A stretch of DNA of 64,000 nucleotides from contig NC_009513.1 in assembly GCF_000016825.1 (NCBI RefSeq), positions 1,201,501 to 1,265,500 on the forward strand. Direction: 5' to 3'. Positions 10,301-18,622 of this stretch are shown one piece after another (position 1 is the stretch's first letter; the number at the start of each line of letters is the position of its first letter). The position numbers and the translations under genes are program-made. The DNA comes from Limosilactobacillus reuteri subsp. reuteri. Lineage in GTDB: Bacteria; Bacillota; Bacilli; Lactobacillales; Lactobacillaceae. Below the pieces are notes generated by a model that did no database searches, was not told where the DNA came from, and saw only the letters and a list, made by a program, of their open reading frames with translations.

Positions 10301-10886
10301 TAATAATGTCATTTACCCGGTTAAGGTTTTCCATTGTCGTAGTAAGTCGCTTTTCAGCTGTTTCTTTGTTCTTCTTATACTTAGCAACTCCCGCAACGGT
10401 TTCAATAATTCCCCGCCGATCAATTGGTTTACCATTAAAGATCTCTTCAATCCGTCCCTGGGAAATAATGGAAAAGGATTCTCGACCTAAACCAGAATCA
10501 ATAAATAAGTCTGTAATGTCCTTTAAGCGAACGTTTTGGTCGTTAATTAAGTACTCACTATCACCATTGCGATATATTTTACGAGTAATGGTAAGCTCAG
10601 TAAATTCACTAGCTAAGTAATGATCACTATTATCTAGCGTAATCGAAACTAGGGCCCGGTTTAAAGGTTTACGATCTGATGACCCATTAAAGATAACATC
10701 AGCCATCCGATCTCCCCGCAAATGATGAGCCGACTGTTCGCCCATTACCCATTGGATAGCTTCGATAATATTACTCTTTCCACTACCATTCGGGCCAACA
10801 ATCCCTGTCATCCCGGGCTCAAATTTAATTGTTGTTTTTTGGGCAAAGGACTTAAAGCCGTCCAAAGTTAAAGACAATAATTGCAT
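7323..10886 (-). CDS. smc: Chromosome segregation protein SMC
   Basis: This 1187-residue condensin ATPase compacts and segregates the chromosome with ScpA and ScpB. It shows Walker A GPNGSGKSN (31-39), two long glutamine-rich coiled coils, a central hinge (about 510-650, containing FPGLAGAVSELFDVP and SGAMTGGA), the ABC signature LSGGERALTAI and Walker B ILDEPEAALDEVNV near the C-terminus. Length and architecture are complete, with no frameshift. It lies 16 nt downstream of rnc and 22 nt upstream of ftsY, the conserved Firmicutes order. Confidence 0.98.
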   Translation of the reverse strand: MQLLSLTLDGFKSFAQKTTIKFEPGMTGIVGPNGSGKSNIIEAIQWVMGEQSAHHLRGDRMADVIFNGSSDRKPLNRALVSITLDNSDHYLASEFTELTITRKIYRNGDSEYLINDQNVRLKDITDLFIDSGLGRESFSIISQGRIEEIFNGKPIDRRGIIETVAGVAKYKKNKETAEKRLTTTMENLNRVNDIISELEKQIEPLEEQSAIAQDYLEQKKQFDVLDRTQTVRHYDEYYGKLTKLGAKLKQAEEMVKDYQRQAGHDRQQLDNLKQKRQQLNATKDRLQAIILNQTEAIAKYENQQSVSSVRREQRENEQRRLTAQQAELNARLKEVKASQRANDEQLAEQKALINSQQAEFEAARKMSSSERIATLKQQVEDLRNQQVSLMQERTTIHNQQSFLSRNHEQAMSLQRQNVEELDATKNQLAEINQEFDRYQQAVAITKESLQNVSEKLKAAQDHREKLNYGYQTKQRDWYAALGDVRSLKSRINAYQSMADEYSGYYRGVQEVLRQRQQFPGLAGAVSELFDVPAKYTQAIETVLGSQLQQLVVDRQATAKAIINFLIKTRAGRVTILPLDTLSHRRPLSIWPQLTGLPGFLGRATELIKFDQKFQLIADHLLGTTVIADNLDHATEIARAGRHMVRVVTLDGQLINASGAMTGGATRSQRTGLLSQKQMAKQLEEELKKQEQLAANLEQEVAKLQQAQKANEQVVADYQQQVQTLQDKFHEQESSCQLISSKYETLTNRVQILETQNKQQDTQHQDYESQVQQNNEQADKVNQELTQVVAKIKQILTQIDELQNDESTQARQLAQMQQKIAVAEERLQQYQRQSQEYNRQRREVEESLEKVTIAIAELTTQSASQSTSEQSTQTALKDAKEEQAKAKVQLEDNSVALEELEQKLSQAEAHYNRLQELQRAALDDRNNLNEERVKYESMVDQALNRLSEQYSMTIDEARQQMSKLDEETLATRLKLLKRGLDDLGQVNVGAIEEYERVRERYDFLKGQQDDLLASRAQLNQTMGEIDAQVKKRFITTFNQVSQKFDETFQQIFSGGHAKLVLTDPHDLLTTGVDIMAQPPGKKNQHLSLLSGGERALTAITLLFAILKVRPVPFAILDEPEAALDEVNVQRFAHYLSKFGTEGPQFIVITHRKGTMMDADVLYGVTMQESGVSKMVSVDVVDTLQESDN

Positions 10887-10902
10887 CAGTTATTCCTACT
10901 TA

Positions 10903-11604
10903 CTATTTATTTTTATTTCTCATATTATCAAGTGCCTGTTGTGCTGCTTGCATTTCAGCATGTTTCTTTGATGAGCCCTTTCCTTCACCGATAACGTCAC
11001 CATTAGCAGTAACATTTACTTTAAATTCAGGGTCGTTTTCTGTTCCGCTTTCCTCTACCAAATGATATTCAATGGCAATATCACCGTCACGTTGGAGGAA
11101 TTCTTGGAGACTAGTCTTGGCATCAACAGCATGATCAAACCAGCCCATATCAAGTTTAGGAAAGATAACTCGTTGAACAAATTTTTCGACTGCTGGTCGG
11201 CCTTGATCTAAATAGAGGGCACCAATAAATGATTCAAAAATATCACATAGCAAGCCTGGACGTTCTCTTGCGCCAGCCATTTCCTCACCATGACCCAAGC
11301 GAATATATTGATCAAAGTGACATTCCTTGGCAAATTTAGAAAAACTATCCTCACATACCATTGCCGCTCTTAAGCGGGTAAGTTTTCCCTGTGGCAATTC
11401 AGGGAAACGTTTATAAATATATTCTGAAACGATCAGTTCCAACACAGCATCGCCAAGAAATTCAATCCGTTCGTAATATTTTAATCCTTGGTTAGGATGT
11501 TCATTTACATACGAAGCTTGAGTAAAAGCTTCTGCTAATAAAGCAGGATTATCAAAATGAATATTAAATTCCTTGGCCAGGTAGTCTTGTAATTCTTCGA
11601 TCAT
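10903..11604 (-). CDS. rnc: Ribonuclease III
   Basis: RNase III cleaves double-stranded RNA in rRNA maturation and mRNA turnover. The 233-residue protein has the signature ERIEFLGDAVLELIVSEYIY (about 45-64) with the catalytic acidic residues. A second acidic site lies near residue 117 (CDIFESFIGALYLD), and the C-terminal dsRNA-binding domain ends in GKGSSKKHAEMQAAQQAL. A GAAAGGAA Shine-Dalgarno sequence supports the start. The gene begins after the acpP terminator and probably has its own promoter. Confidence 0.97.
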   Translation of the reverse strand: MIEELQDYLAKEFNIHFDNPALLAEAFTQASYVNEHPNQGLKYYERIEFLGDAVLELIVSEYIYKRFPELPQGKLTRLRAAMVCEDSFSKFAKECHFDQYIRLGHGEEMAGARERPGLLCDIFESFIGALYLDQGRPAVEKFVQRVIFPKLDMGWFDHAVDAKTSLQEFLQRDGDIAIEYHLVEESGTENDPEFKVNVTANGDVIGEGKGSSKKHAEMQAAQQALDNMRNKNK

Positions 11605-11655
11605 AAAAAATTCCTTTCGTTTTTGACTTAAAATTATAAAAAATGTCTAAGGCCT

Positions 11656-11682
11656 ATTATACTAAACAACCCGCTATTCCGC
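11656..11682 (-). promoter_or_regulatory. Probable promoter of rnc-smc-ftsY-ffh
   Basis: A perfect minus-strand TATAAT (11656-11661) lies about 50 nt before rnc, between the acpP terminator and rnc. The -35 match is weak, so the call rests mainly on the -10 element and the position. Confidence 0.4.
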
Positions 11683-11713
11683 AGGTAATTTTAATAATAT
11701 TCAAAAAATTAAA

Positions 11714-11745
11714 GGCTGTGAAAAAACTTTCGCCTTTTCTCAGCC
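11714..11745 (-). terminator. Terminator after acpP
   Basis: The stem GGCTG-t-GAAAA pairs with TTTTC-t-CAGCC (11714-11745), and a U-rich tract follows on the minus strand (complement of 11700-11713). It separates the recG-plsX-acpP unit from rnc. Confidence 0.65.
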
Positions 11746-11780
11746 CCTTACTTTTCTACCTTAATAATTAAACAGTTCGA

Positions 11781-12035
11781 TTAGTTGGCAGTGTGTTCTG
11801 CGATGTAATCAACAACTTCACCGATTGTACTTAATTTTTCAGCATCTTCATCATTAATTTCTTCACCAAACGTATCCTCTAATTCGAGAACAAATTCAAC
11901 AAAATCAATTGAATCAGCATCCAAATCTGTCTTTAAGTTCAAATCATCAGTAATCTTAGCCCGATCAACATCAAAATGGTCAGCAACAATCTCTGAAACC
12001 TTATTAAAGATTTCTGTTTTCTTATTATCAGCCAT
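11781..12035 (-). CDS. acpP: Acyl carrier protein
   Basis: The 84-residue acidic protein carries the 4'-phosphopantetheine attachment motif DADSIDFVEFVLELED, with the modified serine near residue 41. ACP carries growing acyl chains. Here it is coupled with plsX (36 nt upstream) for phospholipid synthesis, as in B. subtilis, but fabD and fabG are not between them. Lactobacilli often have a second acp in the fab cluster, so this copy may mainly serve acyl-phosphate production; that is inference. Confidence 0.95.
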   Translation of the reverse strand: MADNKKTEIFNKVSEIVADHFDVDRAKITDDLNLKTDLDADSIDFVEFVLELEDTFGEEINDEDAEKLSTIGEVVDYIAEHTAN

Positions 12036-12071
12036 TATTATTAACCTCTCTTTACTAGTTCGCTACTTATT

Positions 12072-13103
12072 CTATTCGTTTTTCTGAGAATTGTCTAGAT
12101 TTTCGGTGCTATCGAAAAATTCAACTGTTTTTTCAATTACACCTGTTTTGAGCATTGTTCTAATTTGACTAATTGTATTTTTCACGGCTAAAGCATCAGC
12201 AGATCCATGAGTTTTAACAACTGGTGCCTTAAGCCCTAATAAGACCGCCCCGCCATAAGTTGAAGCACTCATTTTTTGACCGATTTGATGGAAAACTGGC
12301 TTTAGCATGAGATAGCCCAACTTAGCACGGAGACCACCATGTAAGATTCCATCTTTAATTAACGTCATCATCATCTTAGCAGTTCCTTCAGTCGCTTTTA
12401 AGGCCGCATTTGCCGTCCACCCATCGCTTACAACAACATCTGCCTTGCCAAACAGGAGGTCACCAGATTCAATATTGCCGACAAAATTCAAATCATCTTT
12501 GCTATTGAGGATTTGCCATACTTCTTTATGTAACTTGTCACCCTTATCTTCTTCTGCCCCATTGTTTAATAGCGCAATTCGAGGGTTCGCAACTCCCAAT
12601 ACATTTTCGGCATAGAATTTACCAAGGTAGGCATATTGTTCCAAATTTTTCTCTTTACTTTCAGCATTTGCACCAGTATCGAGGTAGACAAAATTGTGCC
12701 GACTAGCACCCGGCTTGGCAATTGGCAAAATACTAGTAAGTCCTGGACGATCAATCCCTTTAATGCGGCCAACAATGAAGAGGCCAGCCGCCAAAATTGC
12801 CCCAGTATTTCCCGCAGAGAAGAAGGCATCAGCTTTTCCTTCTTTAACTGCTGTTGCCGCGCGAACAATTGACGAATCTTTTTTCCGCCGAATCGCCCGG
12901 ACTGGTTCTTCACCCATTGAAATTTCTTCACTGGTAGCAACAATATTAAGCCGCTCGTTATTTTTTATTAAGGGTTTTACCTTGTCTGGATTTCCATAAA
13001 GATCAAATTCTAAGTCGGGGTAAAGGTCTCGAGCCTCTTCTACCCCTTCAATGATTACTTGGGGAGCATTATCTCCACCCATTGCATCAACAGCAATTTT
13101 CAT
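12072..13103 (-). CDS. plsX: Phosphate acyltransferase PlsX
   Basis: PlsX converts acyl-ACP to acyl-phosphate for PlsY, starting phosphatidic acid synthesis. The 343-residue protein begins MKIAVDAMGGDNAPQVIIEG and contains FFSAGNTGAILAAGLFIVGRI and VVSDGWTANAALKATEGTA, all typical of the family. It starts 17 nt after recG. The fapR regulator gene, which sits between recG and plsX in B. subtilis, is missing here. Confidence 0.97.
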   Translation of the reverse strand: MKIAVDAMGGDNAPQVIIEGVEEARDLYPDLEFDLYGNPDKVKPLIKNNERLNIVATSEEISMGEEPVRAIRRKKDSSIVRAATAVKEGKADAFFSAGNTGAILAAGLFIVGRIKGIDRPGLTSILPIAKPGASRHNFVYLDTGANAESKEKNLEQYAYLGKFYAENVLGVANPRIALLNNGAEEDKGDKLHKEVWQILNSKDDLNFVGNIESGDLLFGKADVVVSDGWTANAALKATEGTAKMMMTLIKDGILHGGLRAKLGYLMLKPVFHQIGQKMSASTYGGAVLLGLKAPVVKTHGSADALAVKNTISQIRTMLKTGVIEKTVEFFDSTENLDNSQKNE

Positions 13104-13120
13104 AAAATCTCCTCCTCATA

Positions 13121-15157
13121 TTAGTCAAAGTGCGTCTCCAGTTCATGACGCTTTAAATATAAAACAAGTGGCTGATTTTCATCGACCTGATCCCACTTGG
13201 ACATGCCTAATAGGTTTCCAGCATCTGCACGGGCAATTTGCAGCATCTTTAAATCAGCAACCGGATCACCCACTTTAAATTCTGGCATCCCCGATTGCTT
13301 TTTTCCTAGAACATCTCCAGATCCACGCAGTTTCAAATCTTGCTCAGCTATCTTAAATCCATCATCGGTAGCAACCATCGTTTTCATCCGGGCTTTTCCT
13401 TCATCAGTTTTCGGATCGGCAATTAATAGACAATAACTTTGCCGGCTGCCTCGACCAACCCGACCACGTAATTGGTGAAGCTGTGCAAGCCCAAAACGAT
13501 CAGCATCATATATAACCATTACCGTTGCATTAGGATTATCAACGCCAACTTCAATAACCGTGGTTGCAACTAAAACTTGAAGCTCACCAGATTTAAACTG
13601 GCGCATCGCTTCATCTTTTTCTTCCGTCCCCATTCGTCCATGGAGTAAGCCCACTTTATAAGCTGGCTCAAGATCGGCCGATAGCTGATTATAAAGATCA
13701 GTTGCGTTTTGTACATCTAGAGCCGCTGATTCCTCAATCAACGGACTCACAACATACGCCTGTGCTCCCTGCTTTAATTGTTCACGCAAAAAATGGATTG
13801 CTGCGGCATGTTGGTTAGACTGCAGCCACTTTGTTTGAATTGGTTTTCGACCAGCCGGTAATTGGTCAATTATCGAAACATCCATTTCACCATAATTAGT
13901 AATCGCTAGTGTCCGTGGGATAGGAGTTGCTGTCATGGCTAATACATCAGGATGTTCGCCTTTTTCACGAAGTTGCTGACGCTGGTTGACCCCAAAACGG
14001 TGCTGTTCATCAGTAATTACCAGACCGAGATTAGCATATTCAACTCCATCTTGAATTAGCGCATGGGTTCCGACAATGAGGTTGACATCTCCTCGCTTCA
14101 TCGCCGTCAATAGTTCCCGATGTTGCTTAGCAGTCAATGAACCAGTCAGGAGAGCAACCTGGACATGGGTTCCTTCAAAAATTTTCGCTAATTTCTTAGC
14201 ATGTTGTCCTGCCAGAATTTCTGTCGGCGCCATTAAAGCTGCTTGATAGCCCGCAGTAATAGCTGCATAAATGGCAATAGCAGCAACAATTGTCTTTCCA
14301 GAACCAACATCCCCCTGCAACAAGCGATTCATCTGGTATGGTTGACGCATATCACGACAAATTTCATTAACAACCCGTTTTTGGGCATCAGTTAATTCAA
14401 ATGGGAGTCCGCCAATAAATTCTTTTAACTCGTCATTATGGTATAAAATCCGCTCGCCATCTTCTTGACGGTGGGCACGGCGAATTGCTTGCAGTCGTAA
14501 CTGAAACAGGAAAAACTCTTCGTAAGCTGCTGTTCGGCGGGCGGCTTTTGCAGTTGCCTGAGTTTGTGGAAAGTGAATTTCCCTAATCATTTGTCGCCGA
14601 TCCATTAACCGGTATCGTTGACGAATCGTTTCTGGCAAATACGTTGGAATGATATTGGCATATTCCTCGTAAGCTTGACGAATAAAACTTTGGAGGACAT
14701 TTTGCCGGATATGCTTATTCACCGCATAGACCGCACCAAACTCATTTCGATCATCAGCTTTTTCCTTAAGAAGTTTGTTTCCTGTTACTTGACGGCGAGG
14801 TGCATCCCACTTCCCCATTACAGTTACTTGCTGATTTAGTTCGATTTGCTTTTTAATATAGGGCTGATTAAAAAAAGTTGCGATTACCACTTCATTACCT
14901 ACCTGCATTCGAAAGGTAAGCCGGTTGCGCCGATAACCATAGCGGACCAAGAGCGGTTCTGATACCACTACTCCTTGAAGAGTAATTTTCTGTTTATCCT
15001 TGGCGCTTTCAATGTCTGTAGGCGTGAAATCGTTATAGCGAGTGGGATAATACGTCAACAAATCTTCAATAGTATCTATTCCCAGAGTAGCTAGATCTGC
15101 TACTCGCTTAGGACCAACTCCTTTTAAATTGGCGACGGAATCCGTTAAACTCCGCAA
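13121..15157 (-). CDS. recG: ATP-dependent DNA helicase RecG
   Basis: RecG remodels stalled forks and Holliday junctions. The protein has an N-terminal wedge/OB region (about 60-160), then Walker A LLQGDVGSGKT, the DEQHRFG box (DEQH) and ATPIPRTL, and ends with the QLRGRVGRG motif VI and a TRG-type C-terminus. I place the start at a TTG (15155-15157), preceded by AAGAGGTG with about 6 nt spacing, giving 678 residues. A longer frame from a TTG at 15193 has no Shine-Dalgarno sequence and runs into the upstream terminator. Confidence 0.95.
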   Translation of the reverse strand: MRSLTDSVANLKGVGPKRVADLATLGIDTIEDLLTYYPTRYNDFTPTDIESAKDKQKITLQGVVVSEPLLVRYGYRRNRLTFRMQVGNEVVIATFFNQPYIKKQIELNQQVTVMGKWDAPRRQVTGNKLLKEKADDRNEFGAVYAVNKHIRQNVLQSFIRQAYEEYANIIPTYLPETIRQRYRLMDRRQMIREIHFPQTQATAKAARRTAAYEEFFLFQLRLQAIRRAHRQEDGERILYHNDELKEFIGGLPFELTDAQKRVVNEICRDMRQPYQMNRLLQGDVGSGKTIVAAIAIYAAITAGYQAALMAPTEILAGQHAKKLAKIFEGTHVQVALLTGSLTAKQHRELLTAMKRGDVNLIVGTHALIQDGVEYANLGLVITDEQHRFGVNQRQQLREKGEHPDVLAMTATPIPRTLAITNYGEMDVSIIDQLPAGRKPIQTKWLQSNQHAAAIHFLREQLKQGAQAYVVSPLIEESAALDVQNATDLYNQLSADLEPAYKVGLLHGRMGTEEKDEAMRQFKSGELQVLVATTVIEVGVDNPNATVMVIYDADRFGLAQLHQLRGRVGRGSRQSYCLLIADPKTDEGKARMKTMVATDDGFKIAEQDLKLRGSGDVLGKKQSGMPEFKVGDPVADLKMLQIARADAGNLLGMSKWDQVDENQPLVLYLKRHELETHFD

Positions 15158-15194
15158 ATCTTTCACCTCTTTTTTAACACAACCAGTAACCAAA

Positions 15195-15238
15195 ATAGGA
15201 GTGGGAATAAAAGTAGTCCTTTATTAACCCACTCCTAT
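15195..15238 (-). terminator. Terminator downstream of fakA-like gene
   Basis: A perfect 11-bp stem (15195-15205 with 15228-15238) encloses further A/T pairing and is followed by a short T run on the minus strand. It lies between the DAK2 gene and recG. Confidence 0.65.
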
Positions 15239-15259
15239 AGGAATTAATTTAATGTGCCG

Positions 15260-16969
15260 CTATTCAACCGAAATCAGGTATGGATAAACTGGCTGACCAC
15301 CATCGTAAATCTGAATATCTAATTCATCATCTACTTCTTCAACTGCTGCTTTAATCTCTTCAGCAGTTTTTTGATCACCACCAGCTCCATATAAGATCGT
15401 TACAATTTCACTATCCTCGTCAAGCATGGCTTTAACCATCTTAATAGCGGCTTCTTTCAGATCCAGATCCGTAGTGACGATTTTACCATCAACAATTCCC
15501 ATGTAGTCATCTTTCTTAATTTCACGACCATCAATCGTTGTATCACGAACAGCATTAGTAACCGCTCCACTGGCAACCGTATTTGTATTAGCTTCCATAT
15601 TTGCTTGATTTTCGTCCAAAGATGCTTCTGGGTTGTACTCAAGCAGTGCGCTCATCGCTTGGGCAATCGTCTTACTGTGGACAATCTTTGTTGGAATATC
15701 AGCAACCTCGGCAGCCTGATCAGCAGTCATAAAGATGTTGCCGTTATTTGGCAGAACAATAGCTTGCTTAGCACCGCTATTATTAATGGCATCGAGAATA
15801 TCTTGAGTGCTTGGGTTCATTGTTTGACCACCTGTAATGATATGGGTAACACCCAAGCTCTTTAATAATTTCGCAATTCCTTCTCCTGATGCGACAGCAA
15901 TAACAGCTGTCTGAAGGTCATTTTTAGCTTCTGCAGCTGCTTTTGCCTTCTCAATTGGCGACTCACTGTCAGCGTCTTCTTCATCTTTTTCCATGATTTC
16001 TTCTTGTTGCCAAACCATGTTATGAATTTCAATTGTCTGTAAATCACCGAATTGTTGACCCCAAGATAATACTTTACCGGGATGCTCGGTATGAACATGG
16101 ACCCGCACAACTTGATCATCGTTTAGAACAAGTAAACTATCGCCTAAGTCAGCTAAGTAGTTATAGAAAGTATCATAGTCAAACTTTTGAGTCACCTGCT
16201 TACCCTTACCAAGTCGTACCAACATTTGAGTACAGTAAGTATACTTGATATCTTCAGGATTAAGCTTTCCTTGAACGCTTTGGTGATCCATAGCGTGAAC
16301 CATCTCATCAATTTCAGCATTGTCAGGTTTATAGTCATCACTTTTATCTACGCGGCCACTCAAGGCTTCGTCAAAGGCTTGAAGTACAAAGACGAGTCCT
16401 TGTCCACCAGAATCTACCACGCCAACTTCTTTCAGGACTGGCAATAAATCCGGCGTCTTCTTAAGCGCTTCTTCACCTGCTTCATAAATAGTATGCATAA
16501 TCTCAACAAGATCATCAGTCTCTTTAATCTTATTGAGGCCTGCTTGAGCTGATTCACGAACAACAGTTAAAATGGTACCTTCTGTTGGCTTCATCACAGC
16601 CTTATAAGCTGTCTTTGCACCATTAGCATAAGCATCAACAAAGTCAGCAGTAGATAAAACATCCATGCCTTCTGTTGCCTTTGCAAAGCCACGGAAAATC
16701 TGCGATAAAATGACCCCAGAATTTCCGCGTGCTCCCATTAAAAGGCCCTTTGCTAACGCTGCACTCAGGTCGCCAACCTTCTTACTGGTTTCGTTGCGTT
16801 CGTACTTGGCACCGCTTGCCATTGAAGAAGTCATGTTTGTCCCGGTGTCTCCATCTGGAACTGGAAAAACATTTAATGAATTAATAAATTCAGCGTTCTT
16901 ACCAAGTTTATCGGCGGCCGCCTGGACCATTTTACCGAATTCAAGGTTTGTAATTTTTGTTACAGCCAA
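15260..16969 (-). CDS. fakA: DAK2-domain fatty acid kinase subunit (YloV/FakA family)
   Basis: This 569-residue protein has an N-terminal DAK2 ATP-binding domain with FPVPDGDTGTNM (about residues 35-46), then a middle region and a C-terminal EDD-type domain. In S. aureus FakA phosphorylates fatty acids held by FakB proteins; that activity is inferred here. The gene follows yloU, the standard pairing. I chose the TTG ending at 16969 because GGGGAGG lies about 9 nt upstream; the 6-codon longer frame would begin inside that ribosome binding site. Confidence 0.9.
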   Translation of the reverse strand: MAVTKITNLEFGKMVQAAADKLGKNAEFINSLNVFPVPDGDTGTNMTSSMASGAKYERNETSKKVGDLSAALAKGLLMGARGNSGVILSQIFRGFAKATEGMDVLSTADFVDAYANGAKTAYKAVMKPTEGTILTVVRESAQAGLNKIKETDDLVEIMHTIYEAGEEALKKTPDLLPVLKEVGVVDSGGQGLVFVLQAFDEALSGRVDKSDDYKPDNAEIDEMVHAMDHQSVQGKLNPEDIKYTYCTQMLVRLGKGKQVTQKFDYDTFYNYLADLGDSLLVLNDDQVVRVHVHTEHPGKVLSWGQQFGDLQTIEIHNMVWQQEEIMEKDEEDADSESPIEKAKAAAEAKNDLQTAVIAVASGEGIAKLLKSLGVTHIITGGQTMNPSTQDILDAINNSGAKQAIVLPNNGNIFMTADQAAEVADIPTKIVHSKTIAQAMSALLEYNPEASLDENQANMEANTNTVASGAVTNAVRDTTIDGREIKKDDYMGIVDGKIVTTDLDLKEAAIKMVKAMLDEDSEIVTILYGAGGDQKTAEEIKAAVEEVDDELDIQIYDGGQPVYPYLISVE

Positions 16970-16994
16970 TTCGAAATTCCTCCCCAATGCTCGC

Positions 16995-17357
16995 TTAATC
17001 TTCTAGTGTCCGTACACCTTGGACACATACATTAACTGAATTTGCCGTAATACCGAGCATTGTTTCAAGATTATACTTTACCTTTGCTTGGACACTTTTT
17101 GATACTTCTGAGATCTTTGTGCCATAGCCTACAATAATATTTACGTCAACAGCTACACCATTATCTTGCTGCCGAACAACAACGCCGCGCGCAAAATTTT
17201 CACGACGAAGAATTTGGTTAACCCCATCACGGAGGGGGTTTCGGCTTGCCATTCCAACAACACCGTAGTTATCAGTAGCAGCCCCACCAACAACTGATGA
17301 AATCACATCATTATCAATGTCAATTGTACCTGACTTAGTTTTGATTTTTACTGCCAT
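16995..17357 (-). CDS. Asp23/Gls24-family protein YloU
   Basis: This roughly 120-residue Asp23-family protein starts MAVKIKTKSGTIDID and contains VVRQQDNGVAVDVNIIVGYG, typical of the family. Family members are abundant envelope-stress-associated proteins; YloU is genetically tied to the fatty acid kinase gene downstream. The second ATG (ending 17357) is chosen because AAGGAGG is 8 nt upstream; the first ATG, two codons earlier, is too close to it. A paralogue (yqhY) occurs at 37414 in this window. Confidence 0.9.
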   Translation of the reverse strand: MAVKIKTKSGTIDIDNDVISSVVGGAATDNYGVVGMASRNPLRDGVNQILRRENFARGVVVRQQDNGVAVDVNIIVGYGTKISEVSKSVQAKVKYNLETMLGITANSVNVCVQGVRTLED

Positions 17358-17433
17358 CGTCATGGCCTCCTTATAAAATTACCAATTGATTTTAGAATCC
17401 TATGATACTAAAATTCACAATTAAATCAATACC

Positions 17434-17442
17434 ATCATACCA
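17434..17442 (-). promoter_or_regulatory. Candidate extended -10 promoter of yloU-fakA
   Basis: A minus-strand TGGTATGAT (extended -10, TGn plus TATGAT) lies about 75 nt before yloU in the 188-nt gap after rpmB. No good -35 is visible, as is common for extended -10 promoters. Confidence 0.4.
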
Positions 17443-17522
17443 TAGCATATTTCACTAAAAAAGTAACTGATGGATATTTTTGCAATCAATCAATGGGGTT
17501 AATCAATTAGTGTAAAAAATAA

Positions 17523-17541
17523 GCCGCCCAAACTGGACGGC
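17523..17541 (-). terminator. Terminator of rpmB
   Basis: A GC-rich 7-bp stem (one G-U pair), GCCGTCC with GGGCGGC, is followed on the minus strand by TTATTTTTTAC. It lies 11 nt past the rpmB stop. Confidence 0.85.
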
Positions 17542-17551
17542 ATCATTTTAA

Positions 17552-17737
17552 TTAAACCCGAGTCACTTTACCTGACTTCAGTGTACGTGCTGAAACGTAT
17601 ACCTTCTTAGGCTTACCATTAACTAAAATGGTTACCTTTTGCAAGTTAGGCTTCCAGCTACGCCGACTTGAGTTAAGGGCGTGAGAACGCTTGTTACCAA
17701 ATTGCGTCCGTTTACCGTTGATAAAATCTTTAGCCAT
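17552..17737 (-). CDS. rpmB: 50S ribosomal protein L28
   Basis: The 61-residue L28 begins [24 protein letters not shown], the family signature. I chose the ATG ending at 17737 because GAGGAGG lies about 8 nt upstream; the longer frame from 17800 is not supported by homology. It is a single-gene unit with its own promoter and terminator. Unlike B. subtilis, where rpmB is divergent from yloU, both lie on the same strand here. Confidence 0.97.
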
Positions 17738-17806
17738 TGGTGATACCCTCCTCTTTGCTTCATAATTTTTTCGTTTACGCAAAACTGCGATGTAACTCAC
17801 CTAATT

Positions 17807-17849
17807 AATCTACCATAGGCATCGTAACAATGCAATAGTTTTCTTTCAA
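17807..17849 (-). promoter_or_regulatory. Promoter region of rpmB (two overlapping sets)
   Basis: There are two minus-strand candidates with 17-nt spacers: TTGCAT (17830-17835) with TAGATT (17807-17812), and TTGAAA (17844-17849) with TACGAT (17821-17826). Either would transcribe rpmB with a leader of about 65-80 nt. Confidence 0.55.
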
Positions 17850-17886
17850 GTAATTTTCCTTGACAGGGTATTTTCCACTCAAAAAC

Positions 17887-18537
17887 CTATTTTAATTGGT
17901 CGCTACACTGAATTACAGAAACAATTCCACTTTCAAATGAAAAATGATTTTCTTCAGCTGTAAATTCATTGCTTGTCCACGAAAATGGAATTTGACTACT
18001 CCAGTTTTGCAGTGGATATTTTTCGTCTTTCAACGTAAGGCCTTGAACAGGAGTAAGATTGACAAAGGCCAGATACTTCTTATGCGGCAGGCGAGAAATA
18101 GTGTAATCCCCTGGCAAGTAATAAGAGACAACATTTTGACAGTCAATAATCTTAATCCGGGTTAAGTATGGTTTAAATTCACTCTGCAGCGGAAGAAAGA
18201 GGTTAGCTAATAAATGGTCTAAGCGCCCTCCCGTTGCACCAAAAATTTCAATTTCATCAGCCTGTTCCTGAATTGCAAATTTCACGCCCAATTGCGTATC
18301 GGTATAATCTTTTTCAGGAGGATAAGTTTTTATACGAGTAATTTTACCTTCCAAACCTTGCAATTCATCCCCGGTAACGGAATCAAAGTCACCAATTGCT
18401 AATACCGGCTTAATTCCCCACCTTAATAATCTTAAAGCACCCCGGTCAACCCCAATCCATTTTTCATCTTTACGTTGCAAAATCAACTCGGTTGGAACCA
18501 TTTCAAGCGGACCGCCAACTAGTACATTTACTCTCAT
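17887..18537 (-). CDS. thiN: Thiamine pyrophosphokinase
   Basis: The 216-residue protein transfers pyrophosphate from ATP to thiamine, making TPP. Typical motifs are GVDRGALRLLRWGIKPVLAIGDFDSV (about 29-54), EKDYTDTQLGVKFAI and the substrate-site FGATGGRLDHLLANL. It ends the gmk-to-thiN cluster after rpe, as in B. subtilis. No clear hairpin is visible behind it. Confidence 0.95.
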   Translation of the reverse strand: MRVNVLVGGPLEMVPTELILQRKDEKWIGVDRGALRLLRWGIKPVLAIGDFDSVTGDELQGLEGKITRIKTYPPEKDYTDTQLGVKFAIQEQADEIEIFGATGGRLDHLLANLFLPLQSEFKPYLTRIKIIDCQNVVSYYLPGDYTISRLPHKKYLAFVNLTPVQGLTLKDEKYPLQNWSSQIPFSWTSNEFTAEENHFSFESGIVSVIQCSDQLK

Positions 18538-18622
18538 TTTTCACTCCTAAAAAAATAGATCTTCAATATTCAGATAAACCCGAACTAGAAGATCCATTTT
18601 ATTTTTTACTTAATATAACTAA

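Noticed and set aside
16995..17551. CRISPR or tandem repeats in the gaps
   Set aside because: No regularly spaced repeats found here or anywhere in the window; inverted repeats only.
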